DNA of 59,773 bases from Halieaceae bacterium (GTDB lineage: Bacteria > Pseudomonadota > Gammaproteobacteria > Pseudomonadales > Halieaceae): the NCBI GenBank assembly GCA_024640505.1, contig JAHEEV010000015.1, forward strand, positions 1 through 59,773. Reading direction: 5' to 3'. A program made the translations under genes and the position numbers. The notes beneath the pieces were generated by a model that worked only from the letters and a program-made list of their open reading frames with translations, was not told the origin of the DNA and did no database searches. Below are positions 17,433-25,648 of this stretch, piece by piece. Positions within the stretch are counted from its first letter, which is position 1. The number at the start of each line of letters is the position of its first letter.

Positions 17433-19079
17433 TCAGCTGCCCCCGCGGCTTTTTTCCCAGTCCGGATCCAGCCATACGTACTTGAGGTTCAGCGAATCCA
17501 TCAGGTTGGACGGCATGCCTTTCACGCTGGGGTGGATAAGGTGCTTACTGGTGTAGGTATAAATCGGCAGGATCGGCATCTGCTCCATCAGCATGGTCTC
17601 GGCCTCCTGGAAGATCCGGTACCGCTCCTCGCGGGAGCTTGCCTGGGGTGCGAGCTTGAGGATCATCTCGTCATAGCGCGGGTCCGCAAAGCCGGTGTTG
17701 TTGTTGCCGCCGCCGGTGAGAAAGAGATCCAGGAAATTGTTGGGATCCACGTAATCGCCGATCCAGCCGCGTCGGGCAATCTGAAAGTCCATCTGGGTGA
17801 CGGAATCCAGGTACACCTTCCACTCCTGGTTGGAAATGGTGATCTTGATATTCAGCACGTCCTTCCACATCTGCTGCAGGGCCACGGCGATCTTGCGGTG
17901 ACTCTCGCTGGTGTTGTAGATCAGTTCCAGGCCCGGCCAGCCCCTGCCGTCAGGATAGCCGGCGTCCGCCAGCAGTTGCCGCGCCTGCTCCGGGTCGTAG
18001 TCGAACAGCTTGGGCGGGTAGTAACCCAGGGTGTCCGGCGGCGTGATGCTGTAGGCGGGGACGTTGGATTTCTGCAGTACCGTGGCATTGAGTTTTACCC
18101 GGTCGATGGCCATCGAGAGGGCCTTGCGTACCCGCACGTCGTCAACGGGCGGGCGATTGGTATTGATCAGGTAGTAGTACGTGCCCAGGTAGGGAGCCTG
18201 GACATAGGGTGTGTCTTCCATGGCCTGGTACACGGGAATCTTGTCCAGGGGAATGCTCTGGGTATAGTGCAGCTGGCCGACCCGGAACATGCGTTCCTCG
18301 CTGACGATGTTTTCGGTGGGGTAGAACACGACACCGTTCAGTTTGACGTTATCCCGGTCCCAGTAGGTATCACTCTTCACCATGGCGATACGGCGGTTCA
18401 GTTTCCACTCGCTCAGGTTGAAAGCGCCGTTGTTGACCATATTCTCCACCCGGGTCCACCGGGTGAAGCGGTCGGTCGCCTTGCCGAATTTTTCCACGGT
18501 CGCGCGATGAACGGCGAAGGTGCTGTAGTGATCCATCAGCTGGATGAAATAGGGCGTGGGCGCATTGAGACTGACCTGCAGGGTGAGATCGTCCAGTGCC
18601 TTGACGCCCACCTGGCCGAAGTCGGTGATTTCCCCCTTGGCGTAGGCTTCCGCGTTGACGATCGGAAACAGCATGTAGGCGTAGAGGTTGCCCATGGCCG
18701 GGTTGAGGGCCCGGTTCCAGGACCATACGTAGTCGCGGGCGGTCACCGGCTCGCCGTTGGACCAGCGCGCCTCGGGGTTGATATAGAAAGTGACGGTGAG
18801 GCCGTCGTCACTGATATCCCAGCGCTCGGCGACGCCCGGCTCGGGTTCCAGCGTGTAGGGATTCTTGACCGCGAGACCTTCGAACAGGGCTCGGATCAGG
18901 TGGTTCTCCGGAACACCGGTGACTACGTGGGGGTCCATCCCCTGGGGTTCTGAGCCGTTGCCATAGTGCAGGATGCCTTCGCGATTACCTGTCACCACAT
19001 TCGATTCACCGCCGCCGCAGGCCAGCAGCAGGGTGGTGGCGGTAATGGCAAGCAGGGAGCGGAGTGCGGGGTATCTCAT
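17433..19079 (-). CDS. oppA: Peptide-binding lipoprotein, OppA family (first of a tandem pair)
   Basis: 548 residues. The N-terminal lipoprotein signal ends in TTLLLACGGG, placing the lipid-anchored Cys near residue 21. The mature domain has YGNGSEPQGMDPHVVTG, WSNGEPVTARDYVWSW and a C-terminal VWLDPDWEK, as in OppA of proteobacteria. It is the first gene of the importer operon and lies downstream of a good promoter. The stop is separated from its paralogue by 22 bases. A duplicated receptor feeding one transporter normally widens substrate range; divergence between the copies is substantial, so the duplication is not recent. Confidence 0.9.
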   Translation of the reverse strand: MRYPALRSLLAITATTLLLACGGGESNVVTGNREGILHYGNGSEPQGMDPHVVTGVPENHLIRALFEGLAVKNPYTLEPEPGVAERWDISDDGLTVTFYINPEARWSNGEPVTARDYVWSWNRALNPAMGNLYAYMLFPIVNAEAYAKGEITDFGQVGVKALDDLTLQVSLNAPTPYFIQLMDHYSTFAVHRATVEKFGKATDRFTRWTRVENMVNNGAFNLSEWKLNRRIAMVKSDTYWDRDNVKLNGVVFYPTENIVSEERMFRVGQLHYTQSIPLDKIPVYQAMEDTPYVQAPYLGTYYYLINTNRPPVDDVRVRKALSMAIDRVKLNATVLQKSNVPAYSITPPDTLGYYPPKLFDYDPEQARQLLADAGYPDGRGWPGLELIYNTSESHRKIAVALQQMWKDVLNIKITISNQEWKVYLDSVTQMDFQIARRGWIGDYVDPNNFLDLFLTGGGNNNTGFADPRYDEMILKLAPQASSREERYRIFQEAETMLMEQMPILPIYTYTSKHLIHPSVKGMPSNLMDSLNLKYVWLDPDWEKSRGGS

Positions 19080-19110
19080 CGACTGTCTGGTGGCGTCCTG
19101 TCGGGAGTGT

Positions 19111-19139
19111 ACTGTAGCGTACCCCGCTTCCTTTGTCAG
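19111..19139 (-). promoter_or_regulatory. Promoter of the peptide importer operon
   Basis: Minus-strand CTGACA (five of six), a 17-base spacer and TACAGT (four of six). Transcription would begin near 19104, about 25 bases before the first binding-protein gene, in the gap after the P450 gene. Confidence 0.5.
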
Positions 19140-19172
19140 ATGGCGCGGGGCCAGGGCGATCAGTGTCCGGCT

Positions 19173-20375
19173 TTAAGGTTGCGGCTGCACAGCTGGCCCT
19201 GTAGAGGCAGGCTCGCACCCGTGGGGCCGGACCCACAGGGACTTCGGTCCGCGCAACACCCCCCGGGTGATCTCGACGGGGCGATTCTCCACCAGGGCCA
19301 TGTCCGGAAAACGGCCGAACACCAGTTTCAGGGCCGCCTCCAGTTCACGTCGGGCCAGGTGAGAGCCCAGGCAGAAGTGCTCCCCGTGGCCGAAGGCCAG
19401 GTTCTTGTTGTCCCGGTCCGGATCGAACCGGCGTGGATCGGGAAATACTGTCGGGTCGTTGTTAGCCGCGGTGATGCCGAACAGGATCCAGTCGCCGCGC
19501 CTGATCTGTCGTCCGCCCAGCTCTGTATCCCTGCTGCACATGCGCGGCAGCAGTGCCGTGGGTGGCTCCCAGCGCAGTCCTTCCTGTACCAGGGCCTCCC
19601 GCTGCGGGTCCCCCGCGACGGCGCGCTGTCGCATGCCCTCGGTGCTGAGAACGGCGTACAGCAGTGAACCGAGGTTTTTGTAGGTGGTGTCGGAGCCGGC
19701 GGGAAACAGCAGGCGACAGAACGAGAGTATCTCCTCGTCCGACAGCTGCTGGCCTTCAAGTTCCGCCGTGGCCAGGACGGAGATAACGTCCTGCAGCGGT
19801 TCCTCCCGGCGACTGGCGATCAGGGGCAGCAGGTAGGCATCGAACCCGGCCTTGGCCTGCAGGGCGCCCTCCGGATCCCAGGGGAAGTCGATGATTTTCA
19901 GGGCCCAGTCCAGAAACCTCGCATCGTCGTGCACCGGAATTCCCAGGAGCCGGGTAATGACCTTGAACGGGTAAGGTCGGGTGAATGCCTCCACCAGGTC
20001 CACAGTTTCCCGCCCCGCGATGTCATCCAGCAGGAGTCTGGCCTGTTGCTCCAGCAGCGGCTCCACCAGCTTGCGCACCTGGCCGGGAAAGAACGGCCTG
20101 GAGACCAGCCCGCGGCTTACCCGGTGCTGTTCGCCCGACATGGTCTGGATGGTCTTGCCCATGGAGGGTTCACTGTGAATGCGGTAGGCCGCTGCACATT
20201 CGAAATGTTCCTCATCGGAAAATGCCCGGCGCAACTCCTCGTAGGCAAGGATCAGCCAGGCTGGCTGGCTGTGGTATTTCACCCTGACGACGGAACCCTG
20301 CGGTCGCAGGGCGTCGAGCACCTCGTGCAGGTCCGGCAGTTCGTCATGGGCGAAATCGATGTCGGGTCGCTGCAT
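19173..20375 (-). CDS. Cytochrome P450
   Basis: 400 residues from the ATG at 20375, which lies 11 bases after the permease stop; the longer open frame upstream overlaps the permease and is not part of it. Bacterial soluble class I P450 features are all present: I-helix PAGSDTTYKN (about 226-235), ExxR in QEGLRWEPP, a PRRFDPDR meander, and the heme-thiolate loop FGHGEHFCLG with Cys near residue 335. There is no membrane helix or fused reductase, so ferredoxin and reductase partners must be supplied elsewhere. It is the last gene of an operon with HlyD, ATPase and ABC-2 permease genes, suggesting that it oxidises the exported compound or a precursor. Confidence 0.92.
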   Translation of the reverse strand: MQRPDIDFAHDELPDLHEVLDALRPQGSVVRVKYHSQPAWLILAYEELRRAFSDEEHFECAAAYRIHSEPSMGKTIQTMSGEQHRVSRGLVSRPFFPGQVRKLVEPLLEQQARLLLDDIAGRETVDLVEAFTRPYPFKVITRLLGIPVHDDARFLDWALKIIDFPWDPEGALQAKAGFDAYLLPLIASRREEPLQDVISVLATAELEGQQLSDEEILSFCRLLFPAGSDTTYKNLGSLLYAVLSTEGMRQRAVAGDPQREALVQEGLRWEPPTALLPRMCSRDTELGGRQIRRGDWILFGITAANNDPTVFPDPRRFDPDRDNKNLAFGHGEHFCLGSHLARRELEAALKLVFGRFPDMALVENRPVEITRGVLRGPKSLWVRPHGCEPASTGPAVQPQP

Positions 20376-20386
20376 TCTGGCGGGCC

Positions 20387-21493
20387 TCAGTCGAGGGATT
20401 TGCGGAAGCGCCGGGTGCTGATGGCCAGCATTATCACGGTGAAAACCAGCAACCATACCGTATCCGGCACCAGTTGCGACACATCGGCCCCGCGCAGGAA
20501 CACCCCCCGTATCAGCCGGATGAAGTGGGTGGCGGGCAGTATCTCGGCGATATACTGCGCCGCTTTGGGCATGGCCTCGAAGGGAAACATGAAGCCGCTG
20601 AGCAGGATGGAAGGCATCAGGATAAACACGGTCATCTGCATCGCCTGCATCTGCGTCTTCGCAAAGGTCGAGATGAGGAGACCCAGCGACAGACTGGCCC
20701 CTATGAACGCCAGCGTGATCACCGCCAGGCTTCCCATATCGCCGTTGAAGGGTATCTGGAATACCGTGCGCCCCAGCCCCAGCACGATGGTGATCTGTAC
20801 CAGCCCCACGAAGACGTAGGGCACCAGCTTCCCCACCATCAACTCCAGTGAACGCACCGGCGTGGTGATGAGCAGCTCCAGGTTGCCACGTTCCCGTTCC
20901 CGCACCAGCGCTATGGCAGTGAACAGGATCATGGTCATGGTGAGTATGATGGCGGTCAGGCCGGGCACGACGTTCACTTCGGATCGGCGCTCGGGGTTGA
21001 AAAACAGTGCTACCTCGAAGCTGGGGTCGCCCGGGCGGTAGGCTCCGGAGGGGGCTCCCGCTTCCAGGTGCAGTGGCATAGTGCGCAGCGCCAGGATCGC
21101 CGAGCCCACCATGGTGTCTGAGCCATCGACCAGCCACTGCCCGAGCACGTCACCCTCCACTGCACGTTGGGTGAGGTTCTTCGGCAGGACCAGGGCGGCA
21201 CGAATTTCCCCGGCGACAATGGCGGCTTCCGCCTCGGCGGGTGTGTCGAAGCTGGCAACGATGTCGACCACCTGGGTAACCCGTACCTGCTCGGTGATGG
21301 CCCGGGCCGCCGCCGAGCCGCTGAGGTCTACCACGGCGATGGGAACATGGCGCACGACAGTGTTGATGGCATAGCCGAACAGCAGGAGCTGCAGCAGGGG
21401 AATCATGATGACCATGCCGAAGGTGAGCCGGTCCCGTGAAAGCTGTTTCAGCTCCTTGCCGGTGATGGCTCCAATGCGCTGCAGGGCGCTCAC
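20387..21493 (-). CDS. ABC-2 type exporter permease
   Basis: 368 residues with the ABC2_membrane_3/YbhS-like plan: one N-terminal helix (about 25-45), a periplasmic domain of about 120 residues, and five helices from about residue 175. The N-terminal KELKQLSRDRLTFGMV and the motif VRERERGNLELLITTPV (before helix 3, about 210-227) are characteristic. The start overlaps the ATPase gene by 4 bases. Only one permease is present, so it probably works as a homodimer, whereas the YbhFSR system uses two. Confidence 0.9.
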   Translation of the reverse strand: MSALQRIGAITGKELKQLSRDRLTFGMVIMIPLLQLLLFGYAINTVVRHVPIAVVDLSGSAAARAITEQVRVTQVVDIVASFDTPAEAEAAIVAGEIRAALVLPKNLTQRAVEGDVLGQWLVDGSDTMVGSAILALRTMPLHLEAGAPSGAYRPGDPSFEVALFFNPERRSEVNVVPGLTAIILTMTMILFTAIALVRERERGNLELLITTPVRSLELMVGKLVPYVFVGLVQITIVLGLGRTVFQIPFNGDMGSLAVITLAFIGASLSLGLLISTFAKTQMQAMQMTVFILMPSILLSGFMFPFEAMPKAAQYIAEILPATHFIRLIRGVFLRGADVSQLVPDTVWLLVFTVIMLAISTRRFRKSLD

Positions 21494-22416
21494 CGGTCCA
21501 CTCTCGTATCGGTGGAGGCGACAAATACGTCCTCCAGGCTCGGCCTGGCCAGGTTGAAAGCGAGGTCGTCTTGGGCCAGGTGCTGCTGCAGGTAATCCAC
21601 CGGGTTCTCAGACCCGGGGCGCAGCAACACCCGCAGGTCCAGCCCCAGTTGGGCAGCAGACTGCACCCGGGGCAGCTGCAGGGCGCGCTCTTTCACGCGG
21701 CGCAGGTTGTCACCGCTGACTTCCACCACCCGCTGGTCAAGCTCCTGCATCAATGTCTCCGGAGATCCCTGCTTGCGCAGGTGGCCTGTTTCCAGGATCG
21801 CCAGTTGGTGACACCGCTCCGCCTCGTCCATGTAGTGGGTGGATACCAGGATGGTGGTGCCGGCATCGCTCAGGTCGAACAGTTTTTCCCAGAAGTCGCG
21901 GCGGTTCTCCGGATCCACGGCAGAGGTCGGTTCGTCCAGAAACAGGAGCGTGGGCTCGTGCAGGGTTGCTGCCGCCAGGGCCAGGCGCTGCCGCTGCCCG
22001 CCGCTCATCGCTCCCGCCAGTCGTTCGCGCATGGGGACCAGGTTGTAGCGCTCCAGCAGTTCGCCGATGCGCTTCCGCCTGGCGCTGCCGTCCAGTCCCT
22101 GGATGCGGCCCAGGAACTGCAGGTTTTCCATCACGGTGAGGTCGTCGTAGAGGGAGAATTTCTGCGTCATGTAGCCGATCTGGCGCCGCAGGGTCTCGGC
22201 CTGGGCGGGGATGTCCAGCCCCAGAACGGACACCTCGCCGGCGGTGGGTGTAAGCAGGCCGCAGAGCATGCGGATGATTGTGGTCTTGCCCGAGCCGTTG
22301 GGCCCCAGGAAGCCGTAGATCTGTCCATGGGGTATTTCGAGATCTACCCCCTCCACGGCGATGACATCGCCGAAGTGGCGGGTGAGCCCGGCGGCCCGGA
22401 TGGCCGGGTCCGGCAT
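21490..22416 (-). CDS. ABC exporter ATP-binding protein (YbhF/CcmA-like)
   Basis: 308 residues. Walker A GPNGSGKTT (about 39-47), Q-loop MTQKFSLYDDLTV, signature MSGGQRQRLALAAA and Walker B LLFLDEPTSAVDP are intact. The D-loop region SAVDPENRRDFWEKLFDL and the C-terminal 80-residue extension are typical of drug/YbhF-like exporters with ABC-2 permeases. The gene begins at the last base of the membrane-fusion gene and overlaps the permease gene. Confidence 0.92.
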   Translation of the reverse strand: MPDPAIRAAGLTRHFGDVIAVEGVDLEIPHGQIYGFLGPNGSGKTTIIRMLCGLLTPTAGEVSVLGLDIPAQAETLRRQIGYMTQKFSLYDDLTVMENLQFLGRIQGLDGSARRKRIGELLERYNLVPMRERLAGAMSGGQRQRLALAAATLHEPTLLFLDEPTSAVDPENRRDFWEKLFDLSDAGTTILVSTHYMDEAERCHQLAILETGHLRKQGSPETLMQELDQRVVEVSGDNLRRVKERALQLPRVQSAAQLGLDLRVLLRPGSENPVDYLQQHLAQDDLAFNLARPSLEDVFVASTDTRVDR

Positions 22417-23366
22417 CAGGGTTCGCCCAGAATGACCTGGGCCGGCACGCCGGTGGGCAGATCCCGGCCTTCCTGCAGGTCGAACTCCGCCAGGTAGACC
22501 AGCCGGGCGCGGTCGCTGGCATTGAGGGCGAAGTAGGGCGTGAAGGAGGGGTCGGTGGCGATCCAGCGCAGTCGCCCGGGGATGGTTTTCTCCAGGCCGT
22601 CGATTCTGACCGGAAAGGTATCGCCCACATGCAGCCGGACCCGCCAGGGCTCGGGCACAAATACCCTGGCGTAGGGTTTGTCTCCCGCCAGCATCACCGC
22701 CAGGGTCGCGCCCAGTGGCACGCGCTCGCCCACGTTCCAGGGCAGGCTGTCGAGATAGGCGTCGCGGGTGGCCACCACGGCCAGTTCCGACAGCAGGTGC
22801 TCCTCCAGATCGAGCTGCGCCTGTGCCGATTGCAGCATGGCGGCTCCCTGGTCGAGCTGCTCCTGTCGTGTGCCGTTGGTCAGGCGTAGAAGGTCCTCGC
22901 TGGCGGACTCCAGATTGGCCTCCGCCTCATCCCGCAGCGCCTGGGCCCGGTCCAGGTCTGCCCTTGCCGCCAGGCGCTGCTGTACCAGGGACACGGCCCG
23001 CTGGTAACTGGACTCCGCCTCCACCAGGGCAGCTCGGGCTCCGGAGACCCGGGCGCTCGCCGCGGCGATTTCCTCGGGTCGAGCCCCGTTGCGCAATTCC
23101 TCGAGGCGGGCTCTCGCCTGGGCCACTTCGGCCCTGGTCCGGGCTACGCGGGCCCTCTGGCGGGTATCGTCCAACTGCACCAGCAGGGTGCCCTCGGCCA
23201 CCATGGTGCCCTCGGGGATGGGTTGGTCGACGATGATCTCGTCGGCGGTGGCCTTGAGCACGATGCGGTCGCGTTCCAGGGTGCCCAGTGCCTCCCGGGG
23301 ACCATCGCCGGTACAGCCCGGCCCTGCCAGTAATAAAGCGGTGAGGATTGCCGCCTGCAAACGCAT
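22416..23366 (-). CDS. HlyD/YbhG-type membrane fusion protein of the P450-linked exporter
   Basis: 316 residues from the ATG at 23366, which has GGGG 8 bases upstream and starts the signal sequence; the open frame extends 123 bases further but lacks such a start. The signal ends in LLLAGPGC, a lipobox-like but not canonical sequence. It is followed by a biotinyl-lipoyl half (IVDQPIPEGTMVAEGTLLVQ), a long coiled coil (about residues 70-190) in which ARVARTRAEVAQARARLEEL is clear, and the barrel. First gene of the exporter-P450 operon. Confidence 0.88.
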   Translation of the reverse strand: MRLQAAILTALLLAGPGCTGDGPREALGTLERDRIVLKATADEIIVDQPIPEGTMVAEGTLLVQLDDTRQRARVARTRAEVAQARARLEELRNGARPEEIAAASARVSGARAALVEAESSYQRAVSLVQQRLAARADLDRAQALRDEAEANLESASEDLLRLTNGTRQEQLDQGAAMLQSAQAQLDLEEHLLSELAVVATRDAYLDSLPWNVGERVPLGATLAVMLAGDKPYARVFVPEPWRVRLHVGDTFPVRIDGLEKTIPGRLRWIATDPSFTPYFALNASDRARLVYLAEFDLQEGRDLPTGVPAQVILGEP

Positions 23367-23464
23367 GGTTAAACCCCGTTGGTACTGAAGATCGACCAAC
23401 AGAAGCTTATACGCACAGGAGAGGCCGGATGCAATCGGCAGCCGGGAGTGGAGCGGTGATAGCG

Positions 23465-23484
23465 GGGTGCGCGCAGGCGCACCC
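23465..23484 (-). terminator. Perfect hairpin between the citrate-synthase-family gene and the exporter operon
   Basis: GGGTGCGC and GCGCACCC form an 8-bp stem with a 4-base loop just after the stop codon at 23490. No T-run follows on the minus strand, so it may only weakly terminate, or may protect the 3' end of the upstream message. Confidence 0.4.
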
Positions 23485-23489
23485 GGCAA

Positions 23490-24626
23490 TCATGCGGCGG
23501 ACTTGCTGCGTTCTCCGGGTCGGGGGCCCGTGTAGTTCGCCCTCGGGCGAATGAGTTTGTTGTCCTGCCGGAATTCCAGGAAATGGGCGATGTAGCCGTA
23601 TACCCGGGCCATGGCAAACATGGCGGTAAAGTAGTGGGTCGGCAGGCCCAGGCTGTGGAACACCGCACCCTTGTAGAATTCGACATTGGCCCAGATCTGC
23701 TTGCCGCGGCCGGCGAACTCCTGCTGGCAGGCCTCTTCCACCGCCACCAGCGTTTCCAGCAGGTTGCGGCTCTCGGCATCCCGGCACAACTCCATGGCCA
23801 TCGGCTTCAGGACCCTGGCGCGGGGATCCACGGTGCGGTACTCCCGGTGGCCCATGCCCATGATCTTCACGCCGCTCGCCAGGCAGTCCCGCACGTAGCT
23901 TGCCGCGCGATCAGGGCTGCCGATCTCCATAGCCATCTCGAGGGCTGCCTGGTCGGCACCGCCGTGCAGGCGACCGAACAGGGTGCCGATGGAGGCTGAA
24001 ATGGAGGACTGGATGGGGGCGAGGGTGCTGGCACAGACCCTGCCGGCAAAGGTGCCGGCGTTGAAACTGTGCTCCATCTGCAGGATCTGGGCGGCATTGA
24101 GCATCGCAACCTGTTCCGATGAGGGTGCGGTGCCGTGGAACATGGTGAGGAAATTTTCGTGGAACAGCTTGCCCGGGGTCGGTGGCAGTATGGCCTTGCA
24201 CTGGCCCAGGCGGTGATGGGCCGCTGTCAGGGCGGAGATTTTGGCCGCGAGGAACAGTCCGTGCTCTGCGTCCATGCCCATACCCAGAGTCGCCTCACGG
24301 GGCAATTCAAGCAGGGGCACGAGGCCCTGCAGCATGAGCATCGGATGCAGGTCGCGGGGCACCTGTTGCAGGAGGTCGATCTCGCTGTGTGTCAGGCGTG
24401 TGTGGCGGCACATGAAAGAGACCAGGTGCTTGCGCTGCTGCTCATTGGGCCAGTCACCGAAGAGCACCAGCCAGACCACGTGCAGATAGGGCACGCCGAT
24501 CAGTTCGTTGATATCGATGCCGCGGTAGCTCAGCAGGCCGGTTTCGCCCTGTACGTCGGAAATAGCGGTCTCTCCGACGACGACGCCAGCCAGGTCGGCG
24601 GAAAATACGGTTTGCTCTTCGGACAT
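23490..24626 (-). CDS. Citrate synthase family protein with Asp-to-Glu at the catalytic position
   Basis: 378 residues from the ATG at 24626, with GGGAG 8 bases upstream. The fold signatures are present: HSFNAGTFAGRV, FGRLHGGADQAA, and the catalytic histidine motif GMGHREYRTVDPRARVL. The usual NVDFYSG, whose Asp is the third catalytic residue (D362 in E. coli GltA), reads NVEFYKG here (E316). Family members include citrate synthase and 2-methylcitrate synthase; the length and short N-terminus resemble the latter or type I-like enzymes. It stands alone, divergent from a LysR gene that probably controls it, with no prpB/prpD neighbour. Because of the Glu and the context, I would not assign plain citrate synthase. 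Confidence 0.85.
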   Translation of the reverse strand: MSEEQTVFSADLAGVVVGETAISDVQGETGLLSYRGIDINELIGVPYLHVVWLVLFGDWPNEQQRKHLVSFMCRHTRLTHSEIDLLQQVPRDLHPMLMLQGLVPLLELPREATLGMGMDAEHGLFLAAKISALTAAHHRLGQCKAILPPTPGKLFHENFLTMFHGTAPSSEQVAMLNAAQILQMEHSFNAGTFAGRVCASTLAPIQSSISASIGTLFGRLHGGADQAALEMAMEIGSPDRAASYVRDCLASGVKIMGMGHREYRTVDPRARVLKPMAMELCRDAESRNLLETLVAVEEACQQEFAGRGKQIWANVEFYKGAVFHSLGLPTHYFTAMFAMARVYGYIAHFLEFRQDNKLIRPRANYTGPRPGERSKSAA

Positions 24627-24665
24627 CAGCGAGTCTCCCCTTGCTTGTTTTTGGTAATTTTTCGC

Positions 24666-24671
24666 ATTATA
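24666..24671 (-). promoter_or_regulatory. -10 element of the citrate-synthase-family gene
   Basis: A perfect TATAAT on the minus strand, about 40 bases before the start codon. No good -35 is present at the expected distance; the position is taken by the palindrome at 24685-24699, as expected for an activator-dependent promoter. Confidence 0.5.
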
Positions 24672-24684
24672 CAAAGGTGATTTA

Positions 24685-24699
24685 ATTAGTAGAGTTAAT
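24685..24699. promoter_or_regulatory. LysR-type binding site (T-N11-A palindrome)
   Basis: ATTAGTAGAGTTAAT has inverted arms ATTA and TAAT and the T-N11-A arrangement typical of LysR-family sites. It lies between the divergent citrate-synthase-family and lysR genes, 13 bases upstream of the TATAAT of the former and about 30 bases before the LysR ATG, so it could serve both activation and autorepression. Confidence 0.5.
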
Positions 24700-24729
24700 G
24701 TTTCTTATCATCCTATTAGAGAAACTTAT

Positions 24730-25617
24730 ATGCGCTTTGAAAACAGCGAGTTACGCGCCTTTCGCGCGGTGATCGAGGAGGGAGGCTTCAAGCGCGGGGC
24801 GGATGCCCTGCACATCAGCCAGTCGGCCGTCAGCCAGGCGGTAGCGGGCCTGGAAAGCAAGCTTGGCACGCCGCTGATCACCCGGGGCAAGGAGTTGCGG
24901 CTGACCGACGCCGGCAAACGCCTGTTCGACCACGCGGTGGAGGTGCTGCTGGACGAACAACAGACCCTGGAGGATATTGCCCAGCTCAAACAGGGCATTT
25001 CGGAAACCCTGCGCCTGGCCATGAGCGCCTCGATCAATCGTTTCTACGCCCCGGAATTGATTACCACCTACCACCGGGAAAACCCCCAGACCCGGCTGAT
25101 GATTGCCGAGTTGCCCGCCCGCCGGATCATTTACGAGGTGCTTTCGGGTAGCGTGGAACTGGGCTTTGGTCCCTTCCAGAAGGACATGCAGGCCTTTGCA
25201 ACCGTGCCTCTGTACCGCGATACCCGCCACCTGGTGGTGAGCCCCAATCACCCCCAGTACGCAGCCATGATGCGCGGTGACCAGACCGCTCTGCAGTTGA
25301 CTCCCCTGATCGCCGCCGCCCTGGACAGCCCGGATATGCGCCCGTCCATACAGCGTCTCCGGGACCAGTTCAGCACGGTGTGGGAGGTGTCCAGCCTGCG
25401 ACTGCGCATCCACATGGTTGCCCAGGGCATGGGCGTGACGTTTATCGACCGTAAACTGCTGCAGGAACACCCGCAGTGTCGGGAATTCCACATCATGGAC
25501 GATGTATCCTTCGGGCGTATCGACAAGCAGGTGGGCCTCTACTATCGGGCGGGCCGCCAACCCAGCGCCGGTGCCGGCTCGTTCATCTCGCTTTGCGAAC
25601 GGTTCTGGGGACTGTAG
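24730..25617 (+). CDS. LysR-family transcriptional regulator
   Basis: 295 residues. The N-terminal winged helix-turn-helix is standard: ELRAFRAVIEEGGFKRGADAL, then HISQSAVSQAVAGLESKLGT (about 22-41). An effector-binding domain follows (about 92-290), with PELITTYHRENPQTRLMIAE as the first strand/helix unit. It is divergent from the citrate-synthase-family gene with 103 bases between starts, the usual geometry of a LysR gene and its target. The effector cannot be deduced; an acyl-CoA or organic acid related to the synthase is likely. A class III-like glpD gene follows 31 bases downstream and may be cotranscribed. Confidence 0.9.
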   Translation: MRFENSELRAFRAVIEEGGFKRGADALHISQSAVSQAVAGLESKLGTPLITRGKELRLTDAGKRLFDHAVEVLLDEQQTLEDIAQLKQGISETLRLAMSASINRFYAPELITTYHRENPQTRLMIAELPARRIIYEVLSGSVELGFGPFQKDMQAFATVPLYRDTRHLVVSPNHPQYAAMMRGDQTALQLTPLIAAALDSPDMRPSIQRLRDQFSTVWEVSSLRLRIHMVAQGMGVTFIDRKLLQEHPQCREFHIMDDVSFGRIDKQVGLYYRAGRQPSAGAGSFISLCERFWGL

Positions 25618-25648
25618 AGTGCTGGTTCTTCAGGGGGGCGACAGGTAA

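Noticed and set aside
17157-18953. 598-residue open frame on the plus strand
   Set aside because: It lies antisense to the two OppA lipoprotein genes, whose full-length family motifs are clear; the frame is a shadow of GC-rich coding DNA.
20376-21137. N-terminal extension of the P450 frame
   Set aside because: The extra residues overlap the ABC-2 permease in another frame and have no P450 character; the ATG at 20375 is the proper start.
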